Shown here in pieces: positions 23,532-37,500 of a DNA stretch of 64,000 nt. Below the pieces are notes generated by a model, which saw nothing but the letters and a program-made list of their open reading frames with translations, had not been told where the DNA came from and ran no database searches. Made by a program: the position numbers and the translations under genes. Each line of letters opens with the position of its first letter. Position 1 is the first letter of the stretch. The DNA comes from Calamus simplicifolius (Eukaryota > Streptophyta > Magnoliopsida > Arecales > Arecaceae), in assembly GCA_900491605.1 (NCBI GenBank), contig UESW01003831.1, forward strand, positions 1,117,124-1,181,123, given 5' to 3'.

Positions 23532-25501
23532 ATGGCGGAGCTCTCGGAGACGTACGCGTGCGCGCCCTCTACGGAGCGCGGCCGCGGGATCCTGATCTCC
23601 GGTGATCCCAAGACCAACTCCATTGTCTACACCAACGGACGGTCGGTGATCATCCGCCGCCTCGACGCCCCCCTGGAGGCGTCCATCTATGGCGAGCACG
23701 CCTACCAAGCCACCGTCGCCCGCTTCTCCCCCAACGGCGAGTGGGTCGCCTCAGCCGACGTCTCCGGCACCGTCCGGATCTGGGGCCGCCATGGCGACCG
23801 CGTCCTCAAGAACGAGTTCCGCGTCTTATCCGGCCGCATCGACGACCTCCAGTGGTCCCCGACGGCCTCCGGATCGTCGCCTCCGGGGACGGCAAGGGAA
23901 AATCCATCGTCCGCGCTTTCATGTGAGCTCATCGCTTGAGATACGATCCCTTTCTTGATTTATGCTTTCTAAGTCGATTTTTCGCGGATTTGGAGTTTTA
24001 TTATTATTTTTTCCCTCTTCGTATTCGATAGCTACATATTGGTCATTTTCTTGATCGTTAGGTCTAGGTTTCTTATTACCGCGATCCTTACCGATCTGGT
24101 TGCTTGGAAATTGTTTTGAGAATGTCGTTGTAATTGGAGGGCAATTCCTTGGTCCACGCCTTAGGGCCTGTTTGGGATAGCTGTTGGCCAACAGCCACTT
24201 AAAGGCATCACAACAGCCAAACCAAACAGGGCCTAATGTGGTCTTCCTTCTCTTTGTGACCGCTTCCTTGGCTTATGATTTCCGGTTCGATCTCTGCCCT
24301 TGATTCGATTCCTGATAGATGGGTCTAGCTTTTTGGTTTTTGGTCATGCTTGCCGTTGTTTTGTTCGATCCATTTTAAACGGAAGTGGTAGTTTTAGTTT
24401 GATATTTCTCAAATTTCAGAGCATCGGAGCTAATGATCATATGGAACAGCTTATTTTCTAAATTTTTAATACCCTTCAGATGAATGGTCCTGATTTCCTC
24501 TGGTCTAAATTAGAAAAAGAATAAAAATTCTTCCGATAAATTGGAATTTTTATACTCCGAGTCTTGGTTGTATCTTCAAGCAAGTCGGCACCAGACATCA
24601 GGGGACTAATTTGGTGGCTGAAAAGAACTATGTAGACTTAGGCGTACAATCACATAAAATCTGGAAAAGCTTCTCAATATTTGATGAACAGCTCCGTCCA
24701 CTTTGAGTGACTGTTTAAAGTGAAACTTTGGAATGGATACACTGCAGTTCCTTTTGGCTGCCAATCAAAGCCATACGACTCAGTTTGACCTATCAGTTTG
24801 GCATTGGTGAGAATCTACCATTTACCTCTTTCTATGTTAGTTAACTTTCCCTTGAGAGGCCCTCCTCAGGAAACTCTATTCATCAATAAATTTTTAATAA
24901 CGAGGACAAGTTAGGCCTATGAATCATGATTCACAAATAACTCAGATGAAAATGAATTATTTGTTGTTGTTGTTGTTGTTTAAGGAATATAACATACAAA
25001 AGCTGGAAAAATGATTCCTTGAATTGAGTCTGTTTAAGGTTTATAAAATAACTCTTGGTGTTATGCAATTATCATGTGCCTTTGTTTATCGTTTTATGGA
25101 CAAATTTCTGGGAAATGGAAAGGAGATGTGATCTTCTGATGACATAGCAGGGCAAGGTTGCTGCAACGGGTGTAGTGTAAATCCATGAATTAGATGATGA
25201 TCAAGAATGGGCACCTGGGATGGGCCAGCCATGTGGGGTTTAGGCTGAGCCAACCTTTTTAGGGAAAATGAGGAAAGTGAAGAGATGTGACAAAGACAAG
25301 ACGCAAGGAATTTAAAATAGGTTTTTTACCAGTATACCCTTTCTTGCAAATTTAATATTTGTATGTTTGCCCTTCTAAATTATTTCTATTATATGTTCCC
25401 TAATAAATATTTGAAATTATGTATATCCTCACAAATTTACTACTTCCAAGTATATCTTTATAATTTTTTTTTTTGCACATATACCACCCACACAAATTTA
25501 C

Positions 25502-25552
<51 letters not shown>

Positions 25553-28500
25553 TAAAGAGAAAGAGAGCTAGATCCGATCACCTTCTCCATCCTTGGATTT
25601 ACATAGTTCACAGATCGCAAAAATGAAAAAGGTGAAAAAGGATGGGTGGCTTCAGGATTTGTGTAAATATAAGGATGGAAGATGGGATCGGATCTTGAAT
25701 TTGGCTACATTGCATTCGAATACACACACATATATACATATATATATTAATATTTTTTTGGATGCCTAGTTCTATTAAGGATACACACATACATATACGT
25801 ATACATATATCTTGTACATGTACATGTATTGTATATACATACATGTGATGCATATGTATATGTACATGTATATAAAATAGCAAACATTTATGAGGTGTAC
25901 ATGCAAAAGAAATATTTTTTAAAGATATGCATGCACATAGTGAATTTGCATGCAATATAAATATTTAGCATGCAATTTCAGATATTTATAAGGATATATA
26001 TATGCACCAAAAAAATATAAGGGTTTATGTGCAAAAAGTATGTGATTTTAAATGTTTATAAGGTACACATAAAAATCCATTTGGAAAACAAGAAATACAC
26101 TTTTTGAAGAGGTTTTAAGCATGTTTTGGGCAGCCAATGCCAAGCTCAAATTTGACTTGTGCTTTACAAGTTGAACCAAGCTTGACATGATGTCAGGTTA
26201 TCTTAGATGAATATAGATATAAGTGCAGTTTGGCTTGTTGAGCCATGGGCTAAGCCAACCCAATGGTCATCCCTATCTTCAAGTCAAGTTTTTCTTAAAA
26301 GATTCAACTAGTTCATGGATCATTCATATCTTACTTTAGTTGAATGTTCTTTGAATTTTAAAGTTTAAAGGGAAAACAAACTACTGGTTGCCAACATTTT
26401 GGCTAGAAAAATATGATTCTTTTGAGACATTGAGTCTTTGACTAGAAAAACTATGTATGATACTTTTGAGATATTCAATCTTCAAGGATGCTTGAATGCA
26501 TCTTTTGAAATTTTGGCTTATGCCCAAATTCTTGCAACAATGCTCTGTACTTGCCAATTTCATTCCACCTTGAATTTTTTTTTGACTATTTAATTAGCTG
26601 TGTGGCATTTTGATAATGGCTTATAATTGTAGGATCAACAATGCATTCATATCAAGGTTCCCTTTATTGCTGAAATTGTTCTGTCTGAAATTTTAGTCAC
26701 AATTTGTAGAGTTCTTTACTGCGGTCAAGAATTGGTTGGCAGTTGTCACATTTCTCAAAATTTGTGATATCGTACTTTGAACAATAAGCAATGATGCCAG
26801 TACAGTAAATATGTCATATGGTATACTGGTTAATACTATAATCCAAATCATCTTATGGTGGAATCTAGTGCTAATAAATATGTTCTGTTGTAAACTGGGG
26901 CTTGCGCCAATGGTCATATACCTCTTTTTAGCAATCAGATGTTCTTGGTTTGATTATTGGATGGTGCACCCCAAAAATCTTAACTTGACTGGTTATGGTG
27001 TGGGTGGGTCTCTCTCCTTTTTTTTCTTGGAGGAAAAAAGAAAGTTTTGTTTAAACACTCTAGTCTCACCATAATCCTTTTTTCAATGTTAAATTTTACC
27101 CATGTGGATTTTGTTTGAAATCTTTGATGCCCACTCATTTTGGCGTGCATTAGTGGTTTAATAATTTGTTAGCTTAAACTGAGCCAGGTATAAATGTCAT
27201 GAATTTCATGCCTTCCATTTTTTTTAGGAAAATGGAGATCTAGTGTTGGATTCACTGCCACCTAAAATTCAGGCCCTCCTGATTGGGCATTTTATTCTTG
27301 TACCCTGTTTTCAATGGCCATTTTTTAACCTAACCCATTCATAAGTGTGTGTACATAAGAGGGCAAAAAGGCATAACTTTGTATGAGAACAAACCTAACT
27401 GTGCACAAGAGACTAAACACAATATGCTAACTATGTAGGACTGATAATAAAATGGCAATCAAAGAAAGGACTGGGTGTTGTGTTGATTTTTTCCCCTACT
27501 GGTTATGTGATATTTTCTTGTGATGATGAAGTTCATATGGTTGGTTTATTTGGCAAAATTTGAAGTTTCCTTTTATTTTTTTGTTAATCTACTTTTTGTT
27601 CTTTGTGCATCATTTTTTTTTAATCTCAGTGGAGAACAAATACCATGAATGAAGACTAACCTTTCTCGTCTCCTGTATTTCATGTATTATTTCGTGTTAT
27701 GCATATTTGACTGCAAGCTGAATGCATAGGCTTGTGATCTTTTACATTGTTTAGGTGGGATTCAGGCACTAATGTTGGGGAATTTGATGGCCACTCAAGG
27801 AGGGTATTGAGTTGTGCATTTAAGCCAACCAGACCATACCGCATTGTCACTTGTGGAGAGGATTTCTTGGTTAATTTCTATGAAGGACCACCATTTAAAT
27901 TCAAGCTCTCCCAAAGGTTTGTTGCAATGATTTTTATTTGATCATGAGGTGCTTTTTTTTCTCCTTTGAAATGCAACTTGCTAAATTTATATATATGTTG
28001 CCTGAATGCTAAAGTGTATATTGTCACAATGTTCGAAACTGAGAATAATTTGATCTCTCATGAGTTTGAAGCAGATACATCAGGCACATTACTATGGATT
28101 AGGGGTGGCAATTGGGTTGGGTTGGGTCATTTTGGGTTCAGATCATTTTTTGGGTTTGGATAATTGAAGCTAAACCCTAACCCTAAATGGTCGGATTAGG
28201 GTCAACCCATGGGTCATTTTGGATTGACTTAGTTTTTTTTTTTAAAGAACTCAATATTTACTTTTTTTTTTCTTATTCTTTTTAAGCAAATTGTTAATGA
28301 TTAGTTCAATCCTTTCTTTTTTTTTCTTTTACCCATTGTTATTCTAAATGCTAGAACAAATAGACAAAATTTAGCATGATTAGATACTAATAGATATAAT
28401 TGTTGTAAACTCATAAAACCTAAAAATAATTAATTAACATATCTGTGTGATGGGCACAGAGCGAATTATTATTTTGTCTTTTACAATCAAAAAATAATAA

Positions 28501-31500
28501 TTAATTAATAGTCTATAAAAGTATATTTTTAAAATTAAATAAATATCAATGTCAAATTGTTAATGAGATTACAAAACAAAATAAGTAAATGTTAGAAATG
28601 TGCTTAATCCTATAAATGAAAAAAAGAGTAGAGTCATGTCAAATTCTATTCTTCCATCTCCTTCTCAAGGGTGTTTGAAGCTGTTGATATCGATCCTTCA
28701 ATAACACTCAACTTTGAAAAGTGTATTTCTAATTCCATCATTTATTGAGTCATATTAGTTTCAACTATATTATATATCAAAGAGTATAAGATATTAAAAC
28801 AATAACCATGTAAATATTCTAATTGGTAATTCATAAAACAAATAAAATTGAGTCATCTAGATAAAATTCTAAATTTTAAAACAAATAAAATTGAAAATAT
28901 ATTTTACTCTCGTATCCAAACAGTCAATTATGAATGGTGGTCAAAACTTGTACATTTTCTAGAAAATATCATTTTTGGGTTATTTCGGGTCACCCATGAC
29001 CCGACCTAACCCAATCCTAAAAGTTTTGGATCATTTCGGTTTTGGGCCAAAAATTGTATAACCCTAACCCTATTTTTTCAGATGGGTTCGGGCCAAGTTT
29101 CTGTCACCTCAACTATGGATCCATGATGCAAAGTCAACATATTAATATGTAATAACTTGTGAGCTGCTTCTTCTTGAATTCTCTTTATTAAATCACTTTA
29201 CCACCATTGCCACTACTACCACCATCACATCCATCATCAACTTGCAAATTTATGCATGCAGCATATTATAACATTACTAAGCATTGGAATCTAAGAGAAA
29301 GGAAAAAGGAATAAACAACCACAACAAAATCAAGGCACAAAAGCATGTGTAAGGAAGAAAGACAGTACAAGAGGATGGAACACTTAACTTAGTGCAGTCT
29401 TCTGATTGAACCTTGCCCTCTTTCCATCTTCACCTCTGTATTAACATTTTTAATCAAACCCTCACCTTCCTAATATAAACATATGCACACATATGCACAT
29501 AGAGACATCCTCATCTATGTTTACATTGTATTATCACATCAATGCATACACACATATACACTCACATATTCATGACATATATAGACACACATTCACATAG
29601 ATATGCATATGTCCTTATAAAAAAAGATGAAATTTCCCTTACAAGGTTATAACACAATAGTAAAGCCTTAATCTCAAATTAGTTAGGGTTGGCTACATTA
29701 ATCCCCAAATCCAATAGTGAAATTTCCCCTACAAGGTTAAAAAAGAGAAGACAAGATGGTCGTTAAACATCATCAAGGTGACCAGACCATAAAAGCACTG
29801 CCAATAACTACTGTTGTGACACTTAAAATTTTCCCAAAGATCATATAAAGACTTAATGGAGCTATGCTGGCAGTATAGAATTGCACATTTCATGACATTT
29901 TCATTTTCTTTGAATTGCAGGGAACACTCAAACTTTGTTAATTGTGTACGGTTTTCTCCAGATGGAACTAAGTTCATCAGTGTCAGCTCAGATAAGAAGG
30001 GTATAATATATGATGGAAAGACAGGAGAAAAGATGGGGGAGTTGTCCATGGAGGATGGTCACAAAGGAAGCATATATGCTGTTAGCTGGAGCGCTGATAG
30101 TAAACAAGTAACTTTTTATTCCTTTCAGTTATTATTTGGCAATTTTGGTTTTCTTTAATGAAAGTAAGAAAAATAAAGTTGATCAATGAGTTGACTGCAA
30201 GCATGCCAGAGTAGGTGCAAATATGCAAACTAGACTCTGGGACAACTGTTAAGTAGAAGATTCTGGTTATTAAACTCTCATCACCTTAAGTGATGGATAA
30301 GCCTGCTGGAGTCCTTAATTTCTCTATAGTTTATTCTATGTTTTGCTCTATGAGGAAAGGTATGAAAATAACTTGTCTCGGAAAGGTTATGAAGTTTTGA
30401 AGCTAGACTGAGTCTGAAGTTAGGAATGGGGGATTATTTGTAGAAGAAAGTCTCGTTTTTCTTGTAATGAGATTCTTTATAAATTCCTATAGAACTTTTC
30501 TTCTTTTTTTTTCCTCACATTGGTGATATGCTAAAACTTCTTGGTGGGGTAACTCACCAGTACCATTTAAACTGGAAGCTCAATAAGTGTCTAGTTTCTG
30601 CTCATGCTGAGTTGAGTTTCCAGGCAACACCTCTTTGTTACCTGTTTCTTGAATTTTTCAAGTTTATGAACTGAATATTACTTAAAAGAGGAAAGTGTTC
30701 AAGAACAGAAGTAACAAAGCTTTGTTTTTATGGTTACTTGTGCCCCTAGAATCCAGGATTTGATTGAAACTATTATGGGTTTGAATCTGATTTCTATACT
30801 GGTAATCATGTTATATAAAATTCTTCTTGCTAGAATTTTCACTGGAGAACGAAAGCAGTAGAAATTTGAATCTGATTTTCTTTTGCTTGATGGGGATCCA
30901 TTTGAAATTATTTAGCATCTAGAATCTTTTTCATGCAGAAGTCCTCCACTTAGAAACTCAACTCTATGCAATATTATTTAACATATTGTCACGCCCCAGA
31001 CCCAAAAATTTGAGCTAGGGTGATAACCCACCGCATGCCAGGCATGCAACGCGTCCCGAATCATAACTCTTAAATCAATAAAGGCAATAACAATATATAA
31101 TTCAAGTCCATAACATTAATACAAACCATAACTATAAGATTTAGGTTACAAGCCCTACATACAAACACCACTGGGGTTACATCAACATAATGGTTCTAAT
31201 TTATTTTAATAGAAGCTCCATCAACCCCATAATTCCTTCTTCAATCCTGTGGCTCTGAAAAATATTTTGAGATTTACATGAGCTCACACTCAATAAATAA
31301 GCCTATTATAATATAATATAATCATATATTATTTCAAGATATTATCATATCATTTTAAGATATTATCAAATCACATTTACATGTAAAAAGCTTCATCATT
31401 TCAAGATATTATCAAATCATATTTACATGTAAAAAACTTCCATTTTCAAATACATTTATCATGTTATCAGAACATGCATATCATCAGCTCAAATAATTTT

Positions 31501-34500
31501 GAAAGCTTAATTATACAATAAATACCAAAATACGCAATGTAACAAACCCACTGTATTTATATAATCACTGTTTTCTTATGTGTCCTACGGCCCTACAACA
31601 CCCAACTGGTGCATCACTCTTAAATATCCCCTAAGTGGAAGGGTCCTGCTACCAGCGTTATGCCATATCATATTCAAACAGAACACATCCTACATATGTG
31701 TGTCTTCCACATATCTTCCTCTGTAGAGGTGGGTCCCGTATCATAGTCAATCAGAACACACCCTACAGATGTGTGTCCTCCACATATCTTTCCCTGTGGA
31801 GGTGGGTCACGTATCACTTGACATTTCACATCATATGAGAGCCGCGGCGACACATAAGTATAATTCAATATCATTATCATATTTGCATGTCACACATCAT
31901 GCATCATCATAAACATAAGTTTCTCACATCACATATACAGTGGTTTGTACATTCATAGCATAAAAATACATCAATAGTACCAATATATTTTGCAAAGCCA
32001 AAAATAACCACATCCTTCATTTTTTGCATATTTATAATCCACTACTTTGCAAAATATTAGCAATCACATATAATTCTCTTAATAGGACCAACATATTTTG
32101 CAAGGTCAAAGTAATCGTATTCTTCATATTTGCATATATATATATATATATATATACCATTTCTTGTAAAATATTATCAGCTGTAATAATCATAGCAAAT
32201 ACTTATTTGTAAACTCATGGTACTATTTACTAATTCAAAATAGTCAATATAAATGAAACTCCATTTTTCTCATTTCATATATGCATACAGTCATAAATCC
32301 AAAGATTTATAAATTAAATAATTTATAAAATTATAATAATTGACTTACCTCAGTACGCAAATCCCAAACTGTAAACCAGATATTTGGACATCTAGGTACC
32401 TACAGCATCATTTTACACAATTAAGTCTCTAAAATTTGAATAATAATGTGACCCTTAAATTTTACCCAAACTAATCCTGGGCCTAACTTTGGGCTTGAAT
32501 ATCTCTCAATATATATGCCCAAATGGGAAAATAAAATTATCCCAAGAAACTAGAATTAACACAGAATCGGACCATATTTTTATTTTGCCATTCCCGGCCC
32601 AAAATACAGCTCCAAAGTGACTCGTGAGCCGGCCCAACAGGGCCCAAAAACCAACAGCCCACACGGCCCATTGGCTTCATCTTCTTCATAGTTCCCCTGT
32701 TTCATCCGAAACAGGGGAAGATTGTGCCGGCGGCCAGGGCCGTCGCCGACCACAATCCAGGGTGGCCCGGCTGGTGTTGACCGGCCTGGAGCCGGCTGCC
32801 ACAGCGGCCGAACTCCCCCATCCCTCTCTCTCTCCCTCTTTCTTTCTTTCTCTCATTTTCATCACTGCGGCACGCTACTGTGCCGGCGGCACGCCGGCCA
32901 CCATGGCCAGTCTGACCTCCACCAGACGCACGCTCGGCGCCGATGAGGTCGCCGACCACCGCCTAAGCCCGGCGAGGCGGCGAGCACGCCGTCGGGCCTG
33001 AACTGACAGTGGGAGCCGGTTCGGCTCTCGCCCAGGAGGAGAGCCAATTGGCTCTCTCTCACCTCCGGTACCCCATCGGACGCCGCCTCTGGTGCCGGTG
33101 GGGCTGCCGGCCAAGGCTCAGGCCTGGCGAGACGACGGGCACACCGCCGGGCCCGAACCGAGATCGAGACGACCGCCATGGCCATAGTCCGATCGCGGGC
33201 GTCCTCTGACTCTCTCTCTCTCTCTCTATCTCGCTCGATTACCTCTTTAACTCTCTCTCTCTCTGGTATTAGAAGGAAGCTTACCGGTTGGGGGAACGCG
33301 TGCCAAGCTGAAGATGGGAGGTCACCAGCATCACCTTAAAGCCCCCAGAGAAGATTCACGATGCCTTGGTTGAAGGAAATCGGGAACTCAATCGTTTCAC
33401 CGAGAGCGTAAGCGCCAGCAGAAAAATCCCACTGCCAAGACCCCGGGTTCACACGAACCGGGTATTACACATATATTTAGGAAACTTACTGGAAAGCTGT
33501 TGAATTCTTGTGATTTTGATGAGTTATTTTTTCTTATATTTCTTTCTAGGAGTTAAAATAACATATATTTAGGAAACTTACTGGAAAGCTGTTGAATTCT
33601 TGTGATTTTGATGAGTAATAATGTTGAAGTGTTTTGCTTTTACTTTAGGCTCAATTATGAAGTCTTGGAGATTTTAGGAATTTGCTTTGATGTTCTTAAA
33701 AGGTCTTTCTCTATGAGACTATGGAAATCTATACTTTGATCACTTCATGAGTTCGCATGTGAGGTTACTATAACTTCTTTAGGTATGGATGATTTTGGTA
33801 TTGACTGCTGGACAAGGAATTCTGTTGGTTCATAATTATAGAGTCATATTTCATTTCGAGTCAGTTTACATGTAGAGGTATAGTAATGTTTCTGGTTTCT
33901 TCTCTGCTTTGTTAATAAAGCGTTAGCAGAAATATTGAACATTCAGTGATGTGATTGCTTTCTTTGATCAGCCAACTCACAATATTGCCGTTTCTGACCT
34001 AGTGTAAGGTAAGATTTTTTGAGTTTCTCAATTTAATTCAAAAAGGAGAAGATTACTTGAGAGCAGAGCAGACCCTCTTTTTTTGTGTCTATTCTTCATT
34101 GGCCTCTTTGCTTGATGAATAGAGTTTAATTGGTCTGTCGCTTGGAGTGACTGCTCCACAATTGGGCCTACTATGCTGGAAATCAAATTCAGCTTTCTGA
34201 AATTACCATTTTTGTTTGGAGAGAAAAATCTCAAGAAATCTGAAAGTGATTGCTTGTTCTTAATTAGTCTCAGATTTATTTCTCTGTAGAAAAGAAGTAT
34301 CTGATTTGATATCATCTTGCTTTGCAATGCATATTTCTAAGTTAACACTGATGTTAAGAAGCTGGTACATTCTAATCATTAGCACTATATTCAGCTCTTG
34401 AAATGTGTTACTGTCGAAGCCAGATATGAAACCAAACAAAAGAATTAGAATCAAGTTGGACTTGACAAACTTAAAAATAAGTGTAGGGCTAGAACTAAGC

Positions 34501-37500
34501 AGGTTATTATAGATTTTTATCATAATAAATTTAAATTATGAGTTTCAACACCCATGATGACCTGATAGGGTCCTTCTAGTTCAGCAATGGTGTGCTTAGT
34601 TCCACTGTTGGCTCCAATCACGCTCGGTCTCTCAAACCATCCTTTGCTGTCCTCAAATGATTAACCATATTTGGGAAAGCTGATCAGATTGGTAAGCTAT
34701 GTAATTCTCAATGCTTTTGTTATATATTCTCTTTTGAGCAGTGCCAGCATGTAGTATTTCTATTAACCTTAGGATTCTGACTTCCAGTGAACAGCTCCTG
34801 GTCCACACTGGGTTATGTCAAAGCTTTCTCTCCCCTCGTATTCTTGTATCTTTTTCCAGTTTTGTCAAACATGTTCATTCTGATGATTAATTTCTTTTTG
34901 TGTTTGGCATGTCTGTGTATACATAATCTATTAATTTAGTTCCTTCTTAATATCTGTTGCGAGGAATTTCCTAACATTTATATATATATCAAATGTAGGT
35001 GCTGACAGTTTCTGCTGACAAAACTGCCAAAGTATGGGAGATCATGGAGGATGGAAATGGGAAAGTGAAAAGAACATTGGCTTGTCCTGGCTCAGGAGGA
35101 TTGGATGATATGCTTGTTGGTTGCCTGTGGCAGAATGACCATCTTGTCACAGCTTCTCTTGGTGGTATGATAAACATATATTCAGCAAGCGATCTGGATA
35201 AAATGCCAATATCATTTTCTGGACATATGAAGAGCATCACGGCTTTGGCTTGTGCTGTTGGAAGTGGTGAGAAAGTGATCTTGTCCAGCAGCTATGATGG
35301 TGTTATTATACGATGGATTCAGGGCATTGGATATGGTGGTAGGTTGGCAAGAAAGGATAATACTCAAATTAAATGTTTTGCTGCAGTTGAAGAAGAACTT
35401 GTTACATCAGGGTTTGACAATAAGGTGAGCAATAACATGTGTATTTCCTTGTACATTCTTTGCAAATTCCGGGATGAGTATTAGCATTATTGATATTTCT
35501 GGTAGACTTTCTTCACTTAATATATACATTTATAATTGGCATCCTATAAAATTTTGATTTTTAAATTTCCTAGACAAAATCTTGAAAAAAAAATCTTTAA
35601 AGCATTTCAATTTCACTGCCTACCTTTGTTGATTAATTCCTAGGAACAAGATTTATTACAGTTTGGAGGGAAAGCATTACCGACAAACAATTCCAGCCAT
35701 GCTCTTGCCTTTTTTTCACATTCTATCTTCTTGTCGTTTGGTCAGATGAAGAGAGAGGATGGAGCTATTAAAGCATACATGAAAAATAGCTCCAGCCCTC
35801 CTTTTATAATTGAGAAAAGCAATGTTGCAACTATGTACTCATCATAGGGCTTTGGTCCCTCCCCCCCCCTCTTTTACCTCTCTTCTTCTTCTTCTTCTTC
35901 CAATTAGCTATGGGCCATTTACTTGCATTCTACACTGAATATTGTCTTTTTTTCCCCTTTTCTCCACTTATATTTCTTCCTCAATAACAGGTTTGGAGGA
36001 TCCCTCTAAACGGAGACCAATGTGGCAATGCTGAATCAGTTGACGTTGGTTCTCAGCCGAAGGATTTAAACCTTGCAGTTCAGACCCCTGAACTTGCTTT
36101 GGTTTCAACTGATTCAGGAGTTATCATGCTGCGAGGTTTACAGGTAGTTTCAACCATTAAACTTGGGTATACTGCAACAGCATCAACAATTTCCCCTGAT
36201 GGAAGCGAGGTCATTGTTGGGGGTCAAGATGGAAAACTGCATATTTATAGCATCGATGGAGACACTCTTAAAGAAGAAGCAGTCCTTGAGAAGCACCGAG
36301 GTGCTATTACTGTAATACGCTACTCTCCAGATGCTTCCATGTTTGCTTCAGCAGATGCTAACCGAGAAGCTGTGGTATGGGAGCGTGCATCTCGAGAGGT
36401 AGCTCTAATGCTTTCTTTTAAACATCGTAGTTTGCTCCTTGCATGGTACCTTTAGTTTTGTAGGTGGTTGTTATTTATAGCATGCATCCATCACAATTAG
36501 TTTAAATAATTTCCGTCATTACAATTTATGTAGGTCCATGATCATTCGGTGTTGCACTTAAGATACGGTGAATTTTCTCTTGGAAATCGATTGATTCTGG
36601 GGTTATACAAAGCAAAAGGCTCCCATAGGGCAGCAAAACCCCCATATGGCCTGAGACAATAGATGCCAAAAATGAACTTGCTTGAAGAAAGCAAGGCACT
36701 AATTTATGAGAATCTCCAGAACTGCATCAGGAATAAATACAATTTGTATCTGAAAACAATATAAACATCATAGGATTAATTATTCAAGCTTCAACATCTT
36801 AAATCATCACCATCATAAATGTTAGATATCATTTTGATATCTTTCGGAGCACCACATCAAAACACTTCTCATTACATACTTTCGAACAAGAGGTCAGTGA
36901 AAATAAACCATTTGATATCCTAAATTAGCTTCAATGTTCAAATATGATAGCAAAATACTACTTCTCAAAACTTTTCACTTTTTTAAACAAAACATAACTC
37001 AAAAGAGAAAATTACAGAACATCCTAGAGCAGCCTTTTATTTATGAAGGCTCCAATAAACTAAAATCTACATTAAGATAAAACTAACAGAGCTCTGGAAG
37101 AATGAGTGAAGCATGATAGGAATAATACTGCTAGATATTGGGGAGGCACTTGCCTAGCGTCCATTGCTTTGTCTCAGGCACTTGCCCAACGTCCGTTGCT
37201 TTGTCTCAGGCATTTGCCTAAGTGTTGCCTTAGTAAACTTGCCTCACTTGGGGATTGTTGAGGCTCTTTGGAGTTTACTCACGTCACCTCACTTGAGTAC
37301 CTAGGCGAGGGCCTGGATCACTTTTGACCATACAAATGGGTTCCTTATGTGATCCTTTGTGCAATTTGCAGTAATGCTTGTTGTCACTGGTTACACCATG
37401 TGACCTACAATTTCCTAAATATGTTTATACCTATTCTAGAACCTGCCAACTAATTGGTTTTCAAGATCTTTTCACTTTTGTTTTGGCACTTTCATATTTG

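Larger units (their letters stand above)
23923..27754 (+). other. AIP1 intron 1
   Basis: 3.8-kb intron from GTGAGC to TTTAG. It contains the foldback element at 24161-24236 and a long TA microsatellite. The remainder is AT-rich with no coding sequence I can support. Confidence 0.8.

Noticed and set aside
25363..25626. 87-codon frame over the TA microsatellite
   Set aside because: Protein is mostly alternating Tyr/Ile from (TA)n; not coding.
32624..33209. GC-rich reading frames (up to 125 codons) within the solo LTR
   Set aside because: They lie in a GC-rich LTR block, overlap in several frames on both strands and match no protein I know.
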